From an uncultured Prevotella sp. (GTDB lineage Bacteria > Bacteroidota > Bacteroidia > Bacteroidales > Bacteroidaceae): 7,170 nt of DNA. The notes beneath the pieces were generated by a model. It did not search any database. It was not told the DNA's origin and worked only from the letters and a program-made list of their open reading frames with translations. Below, one piece after another: positions 1 through 6,164 of the stretch. Position numbers and translations under genes: made by a program. The stretch is from positions 1 to 7,170 of the forward strand of contig CALGHW010000274.1 of the NCBI GenBank assembly GCA_937916075.1, written 5' to 3'. Each line of letters begins with the position of its first letter. Position 1 is the first letter of the stretch.

Positions 1-1548
1 GTATTTTATGGTGCGTAGCGAGTCTTTGCTGATGCAAAGGCATTGGGCGATTTTTTCGTCATCCCATCCCTCTTCCTTTAGGATAAGATAAATTTTTTGA
101 CGAGGGGTAGCATTAGGGTGCTTTAAGAGAATATCTTCAGCGGATGAAGGATGAAATACGGCATAATAGGAAAACACTTGTATATACGCTTTCTTTTTCC
201 AGGAAGCAGTTGTCTGTCCTTGTTTGATGCTTTCAAATAATTGTTTTCCTGATAAGATGTTTGTATTTTGTTTGTTCAGCTTTGTTTCTAACTCGTTGGC
301 AAATTTTTGGTTGTTTTCTGATACAGTCTTCAGATTTTTAATAATTTCATCTTTCTTTTTTATGTCGGTCTCTAATGCATCCATTTGTTTGAAAGTCTCT
401 GTTTTGTTTTTATGCCGTTTATAGAGAAATAAGAAAAAGAGAAAGATAAGGAAACTTCCCAGTCCGATTAATTCTTTTTCCAAAATGTTGATGGATTGGT
501 CCTTACTGTGTTGTGCCGTCAGGTAATCAAAATGATATTGTTGCTTTTCAATATTCGTTTCTTTTATTTTCCTGTTTAGGCTATCTTTTAGCGTAAGAAG
601 TTGAGATTTTAGATATCCTGTTTCTTTTTCAGGACATCGCATTTTGTTTTTATGTTGTAGGATGGCTTCGATAATCGTTATTTTTTGTTTCAAATTGCTT
701 TTCTCTAAAGCGATAGTCCAAAGACTGTCAGCTTCCTTTTCCTGTCCTTGATTTGCATATATTCTTGCTTGGTTGTCATAGGTATCTGCCGATGGGGCTA
801 TTCTTTCAGCGATGTGCAGGTATTTCAAGGCAGTGTCAGGATGGGTTTCAATATTAAAGAAGCCGATATTGTCCAGTAGGATAACCTTTTCTTCATCGGT
901 CACATTCTTGATATATGGAATGCATCGGTTGATGTATTGGCAGGCACTGTCCTGTTCTTTTAATCCATAGAAGCAAACGGCCAGTTGATTGAGACTTCCG
1001 GCTATCCAAGACTTGTTTTGACTGCGTAGAGCCGTCTCTAATCTTTTCTTTCCATATTTTAGTGCTAAAGCATATTCATTTTGCTGACTGTTAATCATCG
1101 TCAGTGCTCCATAGAGCTTGTTGTCAAGAAAGTTGTCTTTCAGCGTCTGGGCCAAGTGCTCACATTCTTTCAAACAAAGAATGGCCTCCGTTATATTTCC
1201 TGCTTCATAAATAGCTTCTCCTTTTACAGCATAGGCAAGTGCTAACTTGTCTGTTTCTTTTTTATGTTGATAATAGTTGATGGACTGATTGATGAGGCTA
1301 TCTGTAGTAAAAGGTTGATATTTTACATATCTTGACCACGTTAAGAGTAGATAATAATAAGCCTGGTCGGCGTCACTTTTCAATATTGACGTGTCTGTTT
1401 TTATGATTTGTTGATAGGCTGAATCTGCCAGCTCTTGATGTAAGAGAGAGTCGATGGCTTCTAAATGTGTATATGTGTTACTCTGTTGTTGACAACTTCC
1501 TAAAAATAAAGTTACGGCTAATAGAGATAAAATGAAGACATGTTTCAT
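1..1548 (-). CDS. TPR-type sensor/regulator with one membrane segment and C-terminal LuxR-like HTH (3' end outside window)
   Basis: An uninterrupted reading frame of 516 codons runs from the ATG at 1548 off the left edge, so the C-terminus is missing. The N-terminus is a signal sequence with a lipobox-like L-G-S-C (Cys19). Residues about 25-340 are helical and rich in the A/L/Y/G spacing of tetratricopeptide repeats. A hydrophobic segment at about 360-376 (LIGLGSFLIFLFFLFLY) is followed by KRHKNK and a Lys/Glu-rich probable coiled coil (about 377-435). Residues 478-516 (PNATPRQKIYLILKEEGW, then DEKIAQCLCISKDSLRTIKY) look like a LuxR/GerE-type helix-turn-helix. The layout is the familiar Bacteroidales one: periplasmic TPRs, one TM helix, cytoplasmic DNA-binding end. 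Such regulators usually lie beside the genes they control, and this one is divergent from the 1790 operon. Its target and signal are inference. A Cys19 lipid anchor together with an internal TM helix is unusual; the start could instead be a plain signal anchor. Confidence 0.88.
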   Translation of the reverse strand, partial: MKHVFILSLLAVTLFLGSCQQQSNTYTHLEAIDSLLHQELADSAYQQIIKTDTSILKSDADQAYYYLLLTWSRYVKYQPFTTDSLINQSINYYQHKKETDKLALAYAVKGEAIYEAGNITEAILCLKECEHLAQTLKDNFLDNKLYGALTMINSQQNEYALALKYGKKRLETALRSQNKSWIAGSLNQLAVCFYGLKEQDSACQYINRCIPYIKNVTDEEKVILLDNIGFFNIETHPDTALKYLHIAERIAPSADTYDNQARIYANQGQEKEADSLWTIALEKSNLKQKITIIEAILQHKNKMRCPEKETGYLKSQLLTLKDSLNRKIKETNIEKQQYHFDYLTAQHSKDQSINILEKELIGLGSFLIFLFFLFLYKRHKNKTETFKQMDALETDIKKKDEIIKNLKTVSENNQKFANELETKLNKQNTNILSGKQLFESIKQGQTTASWKKKAYIQVFSYYAVFHPSSAEDILLKHPNATPRQKIYLILKEEGWDDEKIAQCLCISKDSLRTIKY

Positions 1549-1573
1549 GGAGATTTGTTTTGTATATCGATTA

Positions 1574-1581
1574 CAAAATTA
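1574..1581 (-). promoter_or_regulatory. possible -7 element for the TPR regulator
   Basis: Read on the minus strand this is TAATTTTG, which fits the Bacteroides -7 consensus TAnnTTTG. It would put the transcript start about 20 bases ahead of the ATG at 1548, the same geometry as the rightward promoter. No TTTG is present 19-21 bp further upstream, so the -33 half is missing or degenerate. The same octamer recurs on the minus strand at 1663-1670, so chance occurrence in AT-rich DNA is possible. Confidence 0.35.
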
Positions 1582-1641
1582 CTCCTTTTGAAGGAAAAAA
1601 TATATGTTGAAGTAAATTTTAAATATTATTCACATTTTAAA

Positions 1642-1715
1642 CTGTCACATTTTTGACCGTCACAAAATTATTAAAGTGTTGATAATAAGTGATTTAATGA
1701 AAATAAACTGTGACG
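1642..1715. promoter_or_regulatory. candidate operator: repeated TGTCACA-like half-sites
   Basis: Three related heptamers lie between the divergent genes. CTGTCACA (1642-1649) and CCGTCACA (1657-1664) are direct repeats with a 15-bp period. TGTGACG (1709-1715) is the exact reverse complement of CGTCACA at 1658-1664. The inverted copy ends 16 bp before the -33 box at 1732, a position suited to an activator. The adjacent TPR/HTH regulator is the obvious candidate ligand, but that is inference. The rest of 1549-1789 is AT-rich and holds no gene that I can see. Confidence 0.4.
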
Positions 1716-1731
1716 CTCATCCTAAATATGA

Positions 1732-1763
1732 TTTGGATTGAAATTTTTTTTTGAATACATTTG
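1732..1763 (+). promoter_or_regulatory. Bacteroides-type sigma promoter (-33 TTTG, -7 TACATTTG)
   Basis: TTTG at 1732-1735 and TACATTTG at 1756-1763 are separated by exactly 20 bp. This matches the published Bacteroides primary-sigma consensus TTTG-N19-21-TAnnTTTG at every defined base. The expected start of transcription is near 1768-1771, leaving a leader of about 20 bases before the ATG at 1790. It is the only strong promoter I see on the plus strand, so it probably drives the whole rightward gene series. Confidence 0.8.
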
Positions 1764-1789
1764 CACCGAATATAAAACTATCACTAACA

Positions 1790-2152
1790 ATGAAAAAAAT
1801 ATTGATAATGGCATTGTGGGCAGTCTTGGCTCAATGCGTGTTTGCAACAGTTCGCCCTCGTTCTGGAGGCATTAATGAAGGCAACAAACATACCTTTGAT
1901 AATGGGTATGTCTCCGCCAAGTTTGACCCTGCCACAACCGACCTTGAACTGACCTTCAAGCAAGATTCGGAGAACATGAACATCCTTATCTACAAAAACG
2001 GTAAGGTGTGTGAGAAGGAGACTCTTCCGAATGTGTCAAAAGACGACACCGAGCGTTATTGCCTGTCCGACTATGGCACAGGCGTGTACACCATCTGTAC
2101 CGGTGAAAACCGCCAGATGCAGATTTTAGGAACCGTCGTTTGTGGTGAGTAA
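1790..2152 (+). CDS. small secreted protein, possibly DUF3244-like (120 aa)
   Basis: The start is taken at ATG 1790 because it gives a clean signal peptide (MKKILIMALWAVLAQCVFA, with cleavage expected after VFA). A TTG further upstream at 1751 would lie upstream of or inside the -7 box. The mature part is about 100 residues. It contains DNGYVSAKFDPATTDLELTF, an IYKNGKV turn and a GTGVYTI segment, a pattern of beta strands resembling the short DUF3244/Ig-like secreted proteins of Bacteroides; this resemblance is from memory and not tested. Four cysteines in the mature chain (74, 91, 103, 118) could form two disulfides after export. The gene is first after the promoter and ends 10 bp before the next start, so the two are very likely co-expressed. 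No enzyme motif is visible. A partner or inhibitor role for the following enzyme is possible but speculative. Confidence 0.85.
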   Translation: MKKILIMALWAVLAQCVFATVRPRSGGINEGNKHTFDNGYVSAKFDPATTDLELTFKQDSENMNILIYKNGKVCEKETLPNVSKDDTERYCLSDYGTGVYTICTGENRQMQILGTVVCGE

Positions 2153-2162
2153 AGTAACTGGT

Positions 2163-4103
2163 ATGAAGAAAGCACTCTCTTTATCCCTGCTTTTGGCAAC
2201 ACTTTTGCTGTTGTGTGGCGTGCCCCTCCATGGTGGCACGCCACACACCGGCAAGGTGGGCGATGAAGTGATTGCCCACTATACCCGTCTTGGAGACAAG
2301 GAAAAACTGCAGGCCGCCAAGTTCCTGGTGGAAAATATGAAGTATCACTATTTTTATGAGAGCAGCCTGTTGGCGGACTATTATCGGCAAGTGCATGAGG
2401 TAAGCCAGCATTATAAGTATCCAGTCTCTATTCCCCACTACCAGAATATATACAAGACCTTGGGCAATATAGGTGAAGGCAAAGAAAAGGTGGGGGACGC
2501 AGACCGGCTGACGGCACAGTTTCTGATTCGTCATATTGATGCGACTTATGCCGATTGGCGTCAGGGACGTTGGGCGCGCCATTTGTCGTTTGACGAATTT
2601 TGTGAATGGCTTTTGCCTTATAGGTTGGGCAATGAGCGGTTTGAAGACAATCGACAGTCGCTGAGGAGACAGTTTGCGGATGACGCCAATGTACTTACAG
2701 CTTGTGATGAGCGTCGTTATTCAGCCTATTGGGCGGCCCGCGGTGTTTGTGACGGTATCAAGAGCTTTAATTTTAAGGTGGATGACAAGGCTCTTCCACA
2801 TTCGGAAGTGGATTTGCCTGTGTCAGTGTTGATGGATATGCGGATGGGTGAATGTTCCAATTATGCCAAGCTGACCACCTATATCATGCGTTCGTGTGGC
2901 ATTCCCGTAAGCTATGACTACACGCCTCAATGGCCCAACAAGGCTTTTCGTCACAGTTGGAACGCATTGCATGACAATACTGGGCAGACCGTACCGTTCT
3001 TGGGTAGCGAGACATATCCTGGGCAATCCTCGCGGACGGGCGAAAAGATGGCCAAGGTGTTCAGGCGTACCTTCGCTTATCAGAGGCAGAGTGCTTATGC
3101 GCTCAATGAACAATGGGGCGAGCCCTTGCCACCGACGTTGAACAGTCCTTTCTTCAAAGATGTTTCCTCTGAGTATTTCAAGGGTGAGGACATCACGTTG
3201 ACGTTGCCGCAGATGCAGATGAAAAGGCGGTTTGCCTATTTGTCTGTGTTTGACAATCAAGACTGGGTACCTGTGGATTGGTCTTTGATAGACAGCAGTA
3301 GGCAGGTGACATTCAAGTCTATGGGGCATGATATTGTCTATATGTCTGTATTGTGGGGACGAAACGGAAGTGTTCCTTGTGATGACCCTTTCTTGTTTCG
3401 GGCAGACGGTAGCATCCGGCGTTTCACTCCGGACATGTCCCGGAAAGTAACATTGACGATGGACCGCAAGTATCCACTCTTCGGGCGGATGCTCGACTAT
3501 GCCCGCGCCATGCGTGGCGGCTATATAGAGGCTTCCGACTCGTCCAATTTCAAGGATGCCGTGAGGATAGCAGACATCAAGGAAACGCCTTCCGCTTGGT
3601 ATAATACGGTGAAGGTGAATATATCTGGACGTAAATTCCGCTATTGGCGTTACAAGGCCCCCAATGGCAGCAAGGGAAACTTGGCCGAGCTGGAACTATA
3701 CGGTTCCGGCACGGAGCTTATCCCAAAGGAGGCTTTGGGCGACGATATGCGATATAACAAGACAAAGGTAAAGAAAATCATCGACAAGGACAAACTTTCC
3801 TATTATGAGAGCCTTCATGCCCGTGGCGCATGGGCAGGAGTGGACATGGGAGAGCCTGTGTCTGTCAGTGAAATCCGTTTTCTGCCCCGCAACGACGGCA
3901 ATCATGTGGAGCCAGGACATCTCTACCAGCTCTGCTATTTTGACAAAGGCAAGCAAGTTATTGTCGGGACTGTGACGGCAACCGACTGCAAGGTCACTTT
4001 CGTGAATGTACCGTCGGGCGCATTATACATCCTTCATGACTTGACGGAAGGCTCGGAGGAACGTATATTCAGTTATGAGAAAGGCCAGATAGACTGGTAT
4101 TAA
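2163..4103 (+). CDS. exported transglutaminase-like protein with C-terminal discoidin-like region
   Basis: The start is placed at ATG 2163 (646 aa) since MKKALSLSLLLATLLLL makes a proper signal peptide; a GTG at 2142 would overlap the previous gene and add seven residues. Domains by eye: an N-terminal helical region (about 30-200); a transglutaminase-like core with MGECSNYAKL (Cys231) and RHSWNAL (His264); a beta region about 335-425 (YLSVFDNQDWVPVDW, GHDIVYMSVLWG); and a discoidin-like end from about 483, with FRYWRYKAPNGSKGNLAELE, LPRNDGNHVEPGHLYQL and EERIFSYEKGQIDWY. The third catalytic residue is unclear: Asp271 is a candidate, but it lies only seven residues after His264, closer than usual. 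The family fold is the papain/transglutaminase fold; actual chemistry (crosslinking, proteolysis, or none) cannot be told. The protein is expected in the periplasm or outside the cell. Its last codons fall inside a 203-bp repeat also found near 6100. Confidence 0.9.
   Translation: MKKALSLSLLLATLLLLCGVPLHGGTPHTGKVGDEVIAHYTRLGDKEKLQAAKFLVENMKYHYFYESSLLADYYRQVHEVSQHYKYPVSIPHYQNIYKTLGNIGEGKEKVGDADRLTAQFLIRHIDATYADWRQGRWARHLSFDEFCEWLLPYRLGNERFEDNRQSLRRQFADDANVLTACDERRYSAYWAARGVCDGIKSFNFKVDDKALPHSEVDLPVSVLMDMRMGECSNYAKLTTYIMRSCGIPVSYDYTPQWPNKAFRHSWNALHDNTGQTVPFLGSETYPGQSSRTGEKMAKVFRRTFAYQRQSAYALNEQWGEPLPPTLNSPFFKDVSSEYFKGEDITLTLPQMQMKRRFAYLSVFDNQDWVPVDWSLIDSSRQVTFKSMGHDIVYMSVLWGRNGSVPCDDPFLFRADGSIRRFTPDMSRKVTLTMDRKYPLFGRMLDYARAMRGGYIEASDSSNFKDAVRIADIKETPSAWYNTVKVNISGRKFRYWRYKAPNGSKGNLAELELYGSGTELIPKEALGDDMRYNKTKVKKIIDKDKLSYYESLHARGAWAGVDMGEPVSVSEIRFLPRNDGNHVEPGHLYQLCYFDKGKQVIVGTVTATDCKVTFVNVPSGALYILHDLTEGSEERIFSYEKGQIDWY
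3919..3953 (+). repeat. 35-bp block repeated at 6062-6096
   Basis: This stretch of the transglutaminase gene recurs at 6062-6096 with 34 of 35 positions identical; the difference is G3948 versus A6091. The following 82 bp (3954-4035) are absent from the second copy, after which identity resumes at 4036/6097. Confidence 0.9.
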
Positions 4104-4238
4104 AATAAATTACAAACTTAAAACAATCAAGATGATGAAAACAAAAATCTTTTTAATCTTGTCATTGGTAATGACATTGGGAATCGTGGGATGTACTTCA
4201 GACTTTGATGAGAATAATAATTCTCAAGAAGAGAAATT
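4036..4238 (+). repeat. 203-bp direct repeat, copy 1
   Basis: The block covers the last 68 bp of the transglutaminase gene, the 28-bp spacer and the first 107 bp of the first lipoprotein gene. It matches 6097-6299 with no indel and a single difference (A4219 versus G6280), which changes Asn30 to Asp30. Identity stops abruptly at both ends. Confidence 0.95.
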
Positions 4239-4851
4239 GAAGAGTGTGAAGAATCGAGTTAAGAACATAGCGTCTGAATATGGCCTGAAAAGTTTTTCAA
4301 TTACAGACGAAGCATTATTAAAAAATCTGAATATTACAGATGAAGAAATTGAAAGTCGTATCCAAATGGCTCTTGAGATACAAGGGACTTATGTATTGAA
4401 AACAAAAGGTGAAAAGCGGTTTGGTGTAGTGGCTAAAGTGGGAAGGAAAAGCCCCAGACGTTCCCCATCAGATTATGACTGGGAAGAAGAGCATCATTCT
4501 GGATCATTTTCAAATAACGGTTGGAAAGATAATTATGGATTTTCAATGGATTTTGATTATGAATATGGACATGATATTAGTAATTCTCTTAATTGTGGAT
4601 TTGATGTCGATGAAGATTTTCGTAAAAAGAAAAAAGATGAGAATGGAAATGAAACTGAAGTATGGATTGTTTCTGTAAGAGATATAGGCTCTCCAGACCC
4701 GATGTTTAATGGAGATGAAGATCATCTGACTATTTCTTATTCCTATATGATAGAAATTACCTATTCCGATGGAACAACTGAAATTGTGACTATTACCGGT
4801 GTATATACAGAAGAAGATGGAAATGGAACAGCCACACTTTCTGTATTATAA
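4132..4851 (+). CDS. small lipoprotein, module 1 (239 aa, variable C-terminal part)
   Basis: Signal peptide MMKTKIFLILSLVMTLGIVG ends in a lipobox I-V-G-C with Cys21 as the lipidated residue. The next residues, TSDFDENNN, are acidic, as in Bacteroidota lipoproteins sent to the outer face, so surface exposure is plausible. Residues 1-35 differ from the second lipoprotein at 6193 by one residue. Residues 36-100 are recognisably related (A-x-EYG, TD, EIE, GT in register; roughly one quarter identical). The rest shows no match by eye. Residues 110-240 are rich in Asp, Glu, Gly and aromatics (FSMDFDYEYGHD), suggesting a secreted beta-rich domain. ATG codons at 4132 and 4135 are adjacent and either could start. 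The gene lies 28 bp behind the transglutaminase gene with no promoter between, so it probably belongs to the same operon. Its stop codon TAA (4849-4851) is completed by the first base of the inserted foldback element. Function not recognised. Confidence 0.87.
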   Translation: MMKTKIFLILSLVMTLGIVGCTSDFDENNNSQEEKLKSVKNRVKNIASEYGLKSFSITDEALLKNLNITDEEIESRIQMALEIQGTYVLKTKGEKRFGVVAKVGRKSPRRSPSDYDWEEEHHSGSFSNNGWKDNYGFSMDFDYEYGHDISNSLNCGFDVDEDFRKKKKDENGNETEVWIVSVRDIGSPDPMFNGDEDHLTISYSYMIEITYSDGTTEIVTITGVYTEEDGNGTATLSVL

Positions 4852-4870
4852 GTAGGTACTCAAAATTAAT
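4849..4870 (+). repeat. left terminal inverted repeat (with flanking TA)
   Basis: The 22 bp including the flanking TA are the reverse complement of 5025-5046 with one mismatch. The first three bases also serve as the stop codon of the first lipoprotein. On the minus strand the repeat contains TAATTTTG (4861-4868), a -7-like octamer pointing outwards. Confidence 0.88.
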
Positions 4871-5044
4871 CGCATATATGAATCTCACTAAAAGAAGTGA
4901 TGCTTTTATATGCCTCTACACTCTCTTTCGGCCCGTATGTCCAGCTCTCATCAGTCGTGTAGCCCGCTACACTCCCTCTTCGGAGCTGAACATACAAGCC
5001 AAAATAAAGCATAGAATCATATAAATTAATTTTGAGCACCTACT
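4851..5044. mobile_element. MITE-like foldback element (194 bp, TA-flanked)
   Basis: The ends are 20-bp inverted repeats beginning AGTAGGT(A/G)CTCAAAATTAAT, with one mismatch (A4858 against C5037). TA lies directly outside each end (4849-4850 and 5045-5046), consistent with a TA target duplication. No open frame of useful length lies inside, so it cannot move by itself and would need a transposase supplied elsewhere. The interior is itself palindromic: 4930-4947 pairs with 4983-5000, and GTGTAG-CCCG-CTACAC (4957-4972) forms a hairpin near the centre. Removing the element and one TA leaves TAG in frame with the lipoprotein (4849, 4850, 5047), so the insertion fell exactly at the stop codon without changing the protein. 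It would also leave only 27 bp between the two genes, a normal operon gap. Family not recognised; a TA target recalls IS630/mariner-type elements but is not proof. Confidence 0.75.
4930..5000. repeat. internal palindrome of the foldback element
   Basis: Arms GGCCCGTATGTCCAGCTC (4930-4947) and GAGCTGAACATACAAGCC (4983-5000) pair at 15 of 18 positions, and all three exceptions can form G-U pairs in RNA on one strand. A second stem, GTGTAG with CTACAC and loop CCCG (4957-4972), sits between them. A transcript crossing the element would fold into a long hairpin. No U-run follows, so it is not a standard intrinsic terminator. Confidence 0.7.
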
Positions 5045-5046
5045 TA
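5025..5046 (-). repeat. right terminal inverted repeat (with flanking TA)
   Basis: This is the partner of 4849-4870. On the plus strand it contains TAATTTTG (5027-5034), a TAnnTTTG match facing the gene at 5075, but no TTTG lies 19-21 bp upstream of it. Confidence 0.88.
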
Positions 5047-5074
5047 GTTTTTCATTAATTGATAATAAGTTTTA

Positions 5075-6016
5075 ATGATCTTTTTATTTCTAATTTTACT
5101 GTTCGGATTCATTCAGGCGAATGCGTCCGAACCTCAGCCCTACAGTAATACATTGGCGCAAGCGGCACATGCTTATGCTTGCGCCAAAGATTCCTTGACC
5201 TTTTCCGGTTGTTTGAGAAGCGTCAAGAAACATAAGGATGTTGCCAACAAGCGGTTGACAGTGTCATTCTGGCAAAGGAACAAAAATGTCAAATATTCAG
5301 TTACGACAGATGGGGAGGGCCGTTTCTCTTTGCCTGTCGCAGATGAGTGCCGAGGTTCCTGGACGGTATATGTCAGTATGCCGAGTGCGAGTCGTGGTGC
5401 GGATTATCAGATAGATGTTACGAGTCATGGCAGGAAAAAACAGCAGGAGAATCGTTGCGGTGGTATTTATTATGACTGTGACAAAGGTGCTGACAGTGTT
5501 TTGTCCAATGGCCTGTCAATGCCCACACTTTATGAGTGGTTGCTGCGGCAAGATCCTGCTTTTACTAAGCAGAACAGTGGGCTGTCATATCCCTACGCAA
5601 TAGAATATCCCGACCACCATTTTTATATTGGCCGTCCCCGCTATGAAATCTATGAGCACGTCAATTTGCCTTATGAAGATGTGTGCTGTCTGACGTATGA
5701 GCAAAGACCTGTTGTATGGGTCTATGACAACAAGTTTCTGAGGGTGAGCAATATTCCGGTAAAAGTCTTGGGAGAATGGAGAAAAAGTGAGCCAAGAAGG
5801 ACAAAAGCCAATCCGGAAGATCAATATAGGCGCTTGAGTACTTATAGCTATGCCTGTATAGTCAAGGATAGTGATAGTTGGACTCAGTATCTGGATTTGC
5901 CATCCTTGAAGGAATACCGTCCTGTGACCGTTTTCCTCTATTCAAGGTCAGTGAGAATGTTGAAAACCGGCAAGCAACATATAGGTACCACTTATTTTGA
6001 TGGATATGGGAGTTAG
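5075..6016 (+). CDS. exported YEWL-motif protein, module 1, with N-terminal beta domain (313 aa)
   Basis: The N-terminus MIFLFLILLFGFIQANA is a hydrophobic export signal without the usual Lys/Arg. An in-frame stop at 5066-5068 rules out a longer start. Residues about 41-115 (LTFSGCLRSV, then NKRLTVSFW, TTDGEGRFSLP, CRGSWTVYV, YQIDV) resemble the carboxypeptidase-regulatory-like beta domain found in Bacteroidota TonB-linked proteins. After it comes MPTLYEWLLRQDPAF (149-163), which matches IPSVYEWLVKHDKSF in the gene at 6864. The C-terminal half includes RPVVWVYDNK (211-220) and ends YRPVTVFLYSRS and TTYFDGYGS. Short plug-less relatives of TonB-dependent carboxypeptidase-like proteins in Bacteroides have, as I recall, similar endings; this is unverified. 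The gene follows the first lipoprotein; the foldback element now separates them. Enzymatic residues are not apparent and function is unknown. Confidence 0.82.
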   Translation: MIFLFLILLFGFIQANASEPQPYSNTLAQAAHAYACAKDSLTFSGCLRSVKKHKDVANKRLTVSFWQRNKNVKYSVTTDGEGRFSLPVADECRGSWTVYVSMPSASRGADYQIDVTSHGRKKQQENRCGGIYYDCDKGADSVLSNGLSMPTLYEWLLRQDPAFTKQNSGLSYPYAIEYPDHHFYIGRPRYEIYEHVNLPYEDVCCLTYEQRPVVWVYDNKFLRVSNIPVKVLGEWRKSEPRRTKANPEDQYRRLSTYSYACIVKDSDSWTQYLDLPSLKEYRPVTVFLYSRSVRMLKTGKQHIGTTYFDGYGS

Positions 6017-6061
6017 TTGAACGGTCGTGATATTCCCCTGTCGGTTGATGACGGTGGAGTA

Positions 6062-6164
6062 ATCTCTACCAGCTCTGCTATTTTGACAAAAGCAAGATGA
6101 CTTGACGGAAGGCTCGGAGGAACGTATATTCAGTTATGAGAAAGGCCAGATAGACTGGTATTAA
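6062..6164 (+). pseudogene. remnant of the transglutaminase gene 3' end
   Basis: Positions 6062-6096 match 3919-3953 and 6097-6164 match 4036-4103 of the intact gene, with one difference in 103 bp. The 82 bp between those blocks are deleted, and 82 is not a multiple of three, so the coding frame is broken. There is no intact gene upstream: the block follows the stop of the 5075 gene by 45 bp. The segment 6017-6061 may hold a more decayed continuation (GACGG and TGGAG appear in the same order as in 3890-3916), but this is weak. The stretch 6017-6192 holds no other gene. Confidence 0.85.

Noticed and set aside
224..424. Plus-strand open frame of 66 codons
   Set aside because: It lies antisense within the TPR regulator, is made of Phe/Ser/Leu-rich low-complexity residues, and has no supporting start context.
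1751..1789. TTG start extending the 120-aa protein by 13 residues
   Set aside because: The extension runs over the -7 box and the expected transcript start, and it would place polar residues before a complete signal peptide.
2142..2162. GTG start for the transglutaminase-like protein
   Set aside because: It overlaps the preceding gene and puts seven residues in front of a canonical MKK signal peptide at 2163.
2181..3956. Minus-strand open frames at 2181-2582, 2823-3329 and 3696-3956
   Set aside because: They are antisense shadows of the transglutaminase-like gene, which shows clear domain motifs across the same region; their translations show no family features.
4930..5000. Hairpin as a transcription terminator
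   Set aside because: The stems are real, but no T-run follows on either strand and they are part of a larger palindromic element.
5999..6015. TGGATATGGGAG resembling TGGACATGGGAG in the transglutaminase gene
   Set aside because: It encodes the FDGYGS end of the 5075 protein in a different frame; a match of 11 in 12 bases is probably coincidental, so the remnant was not extended this far.
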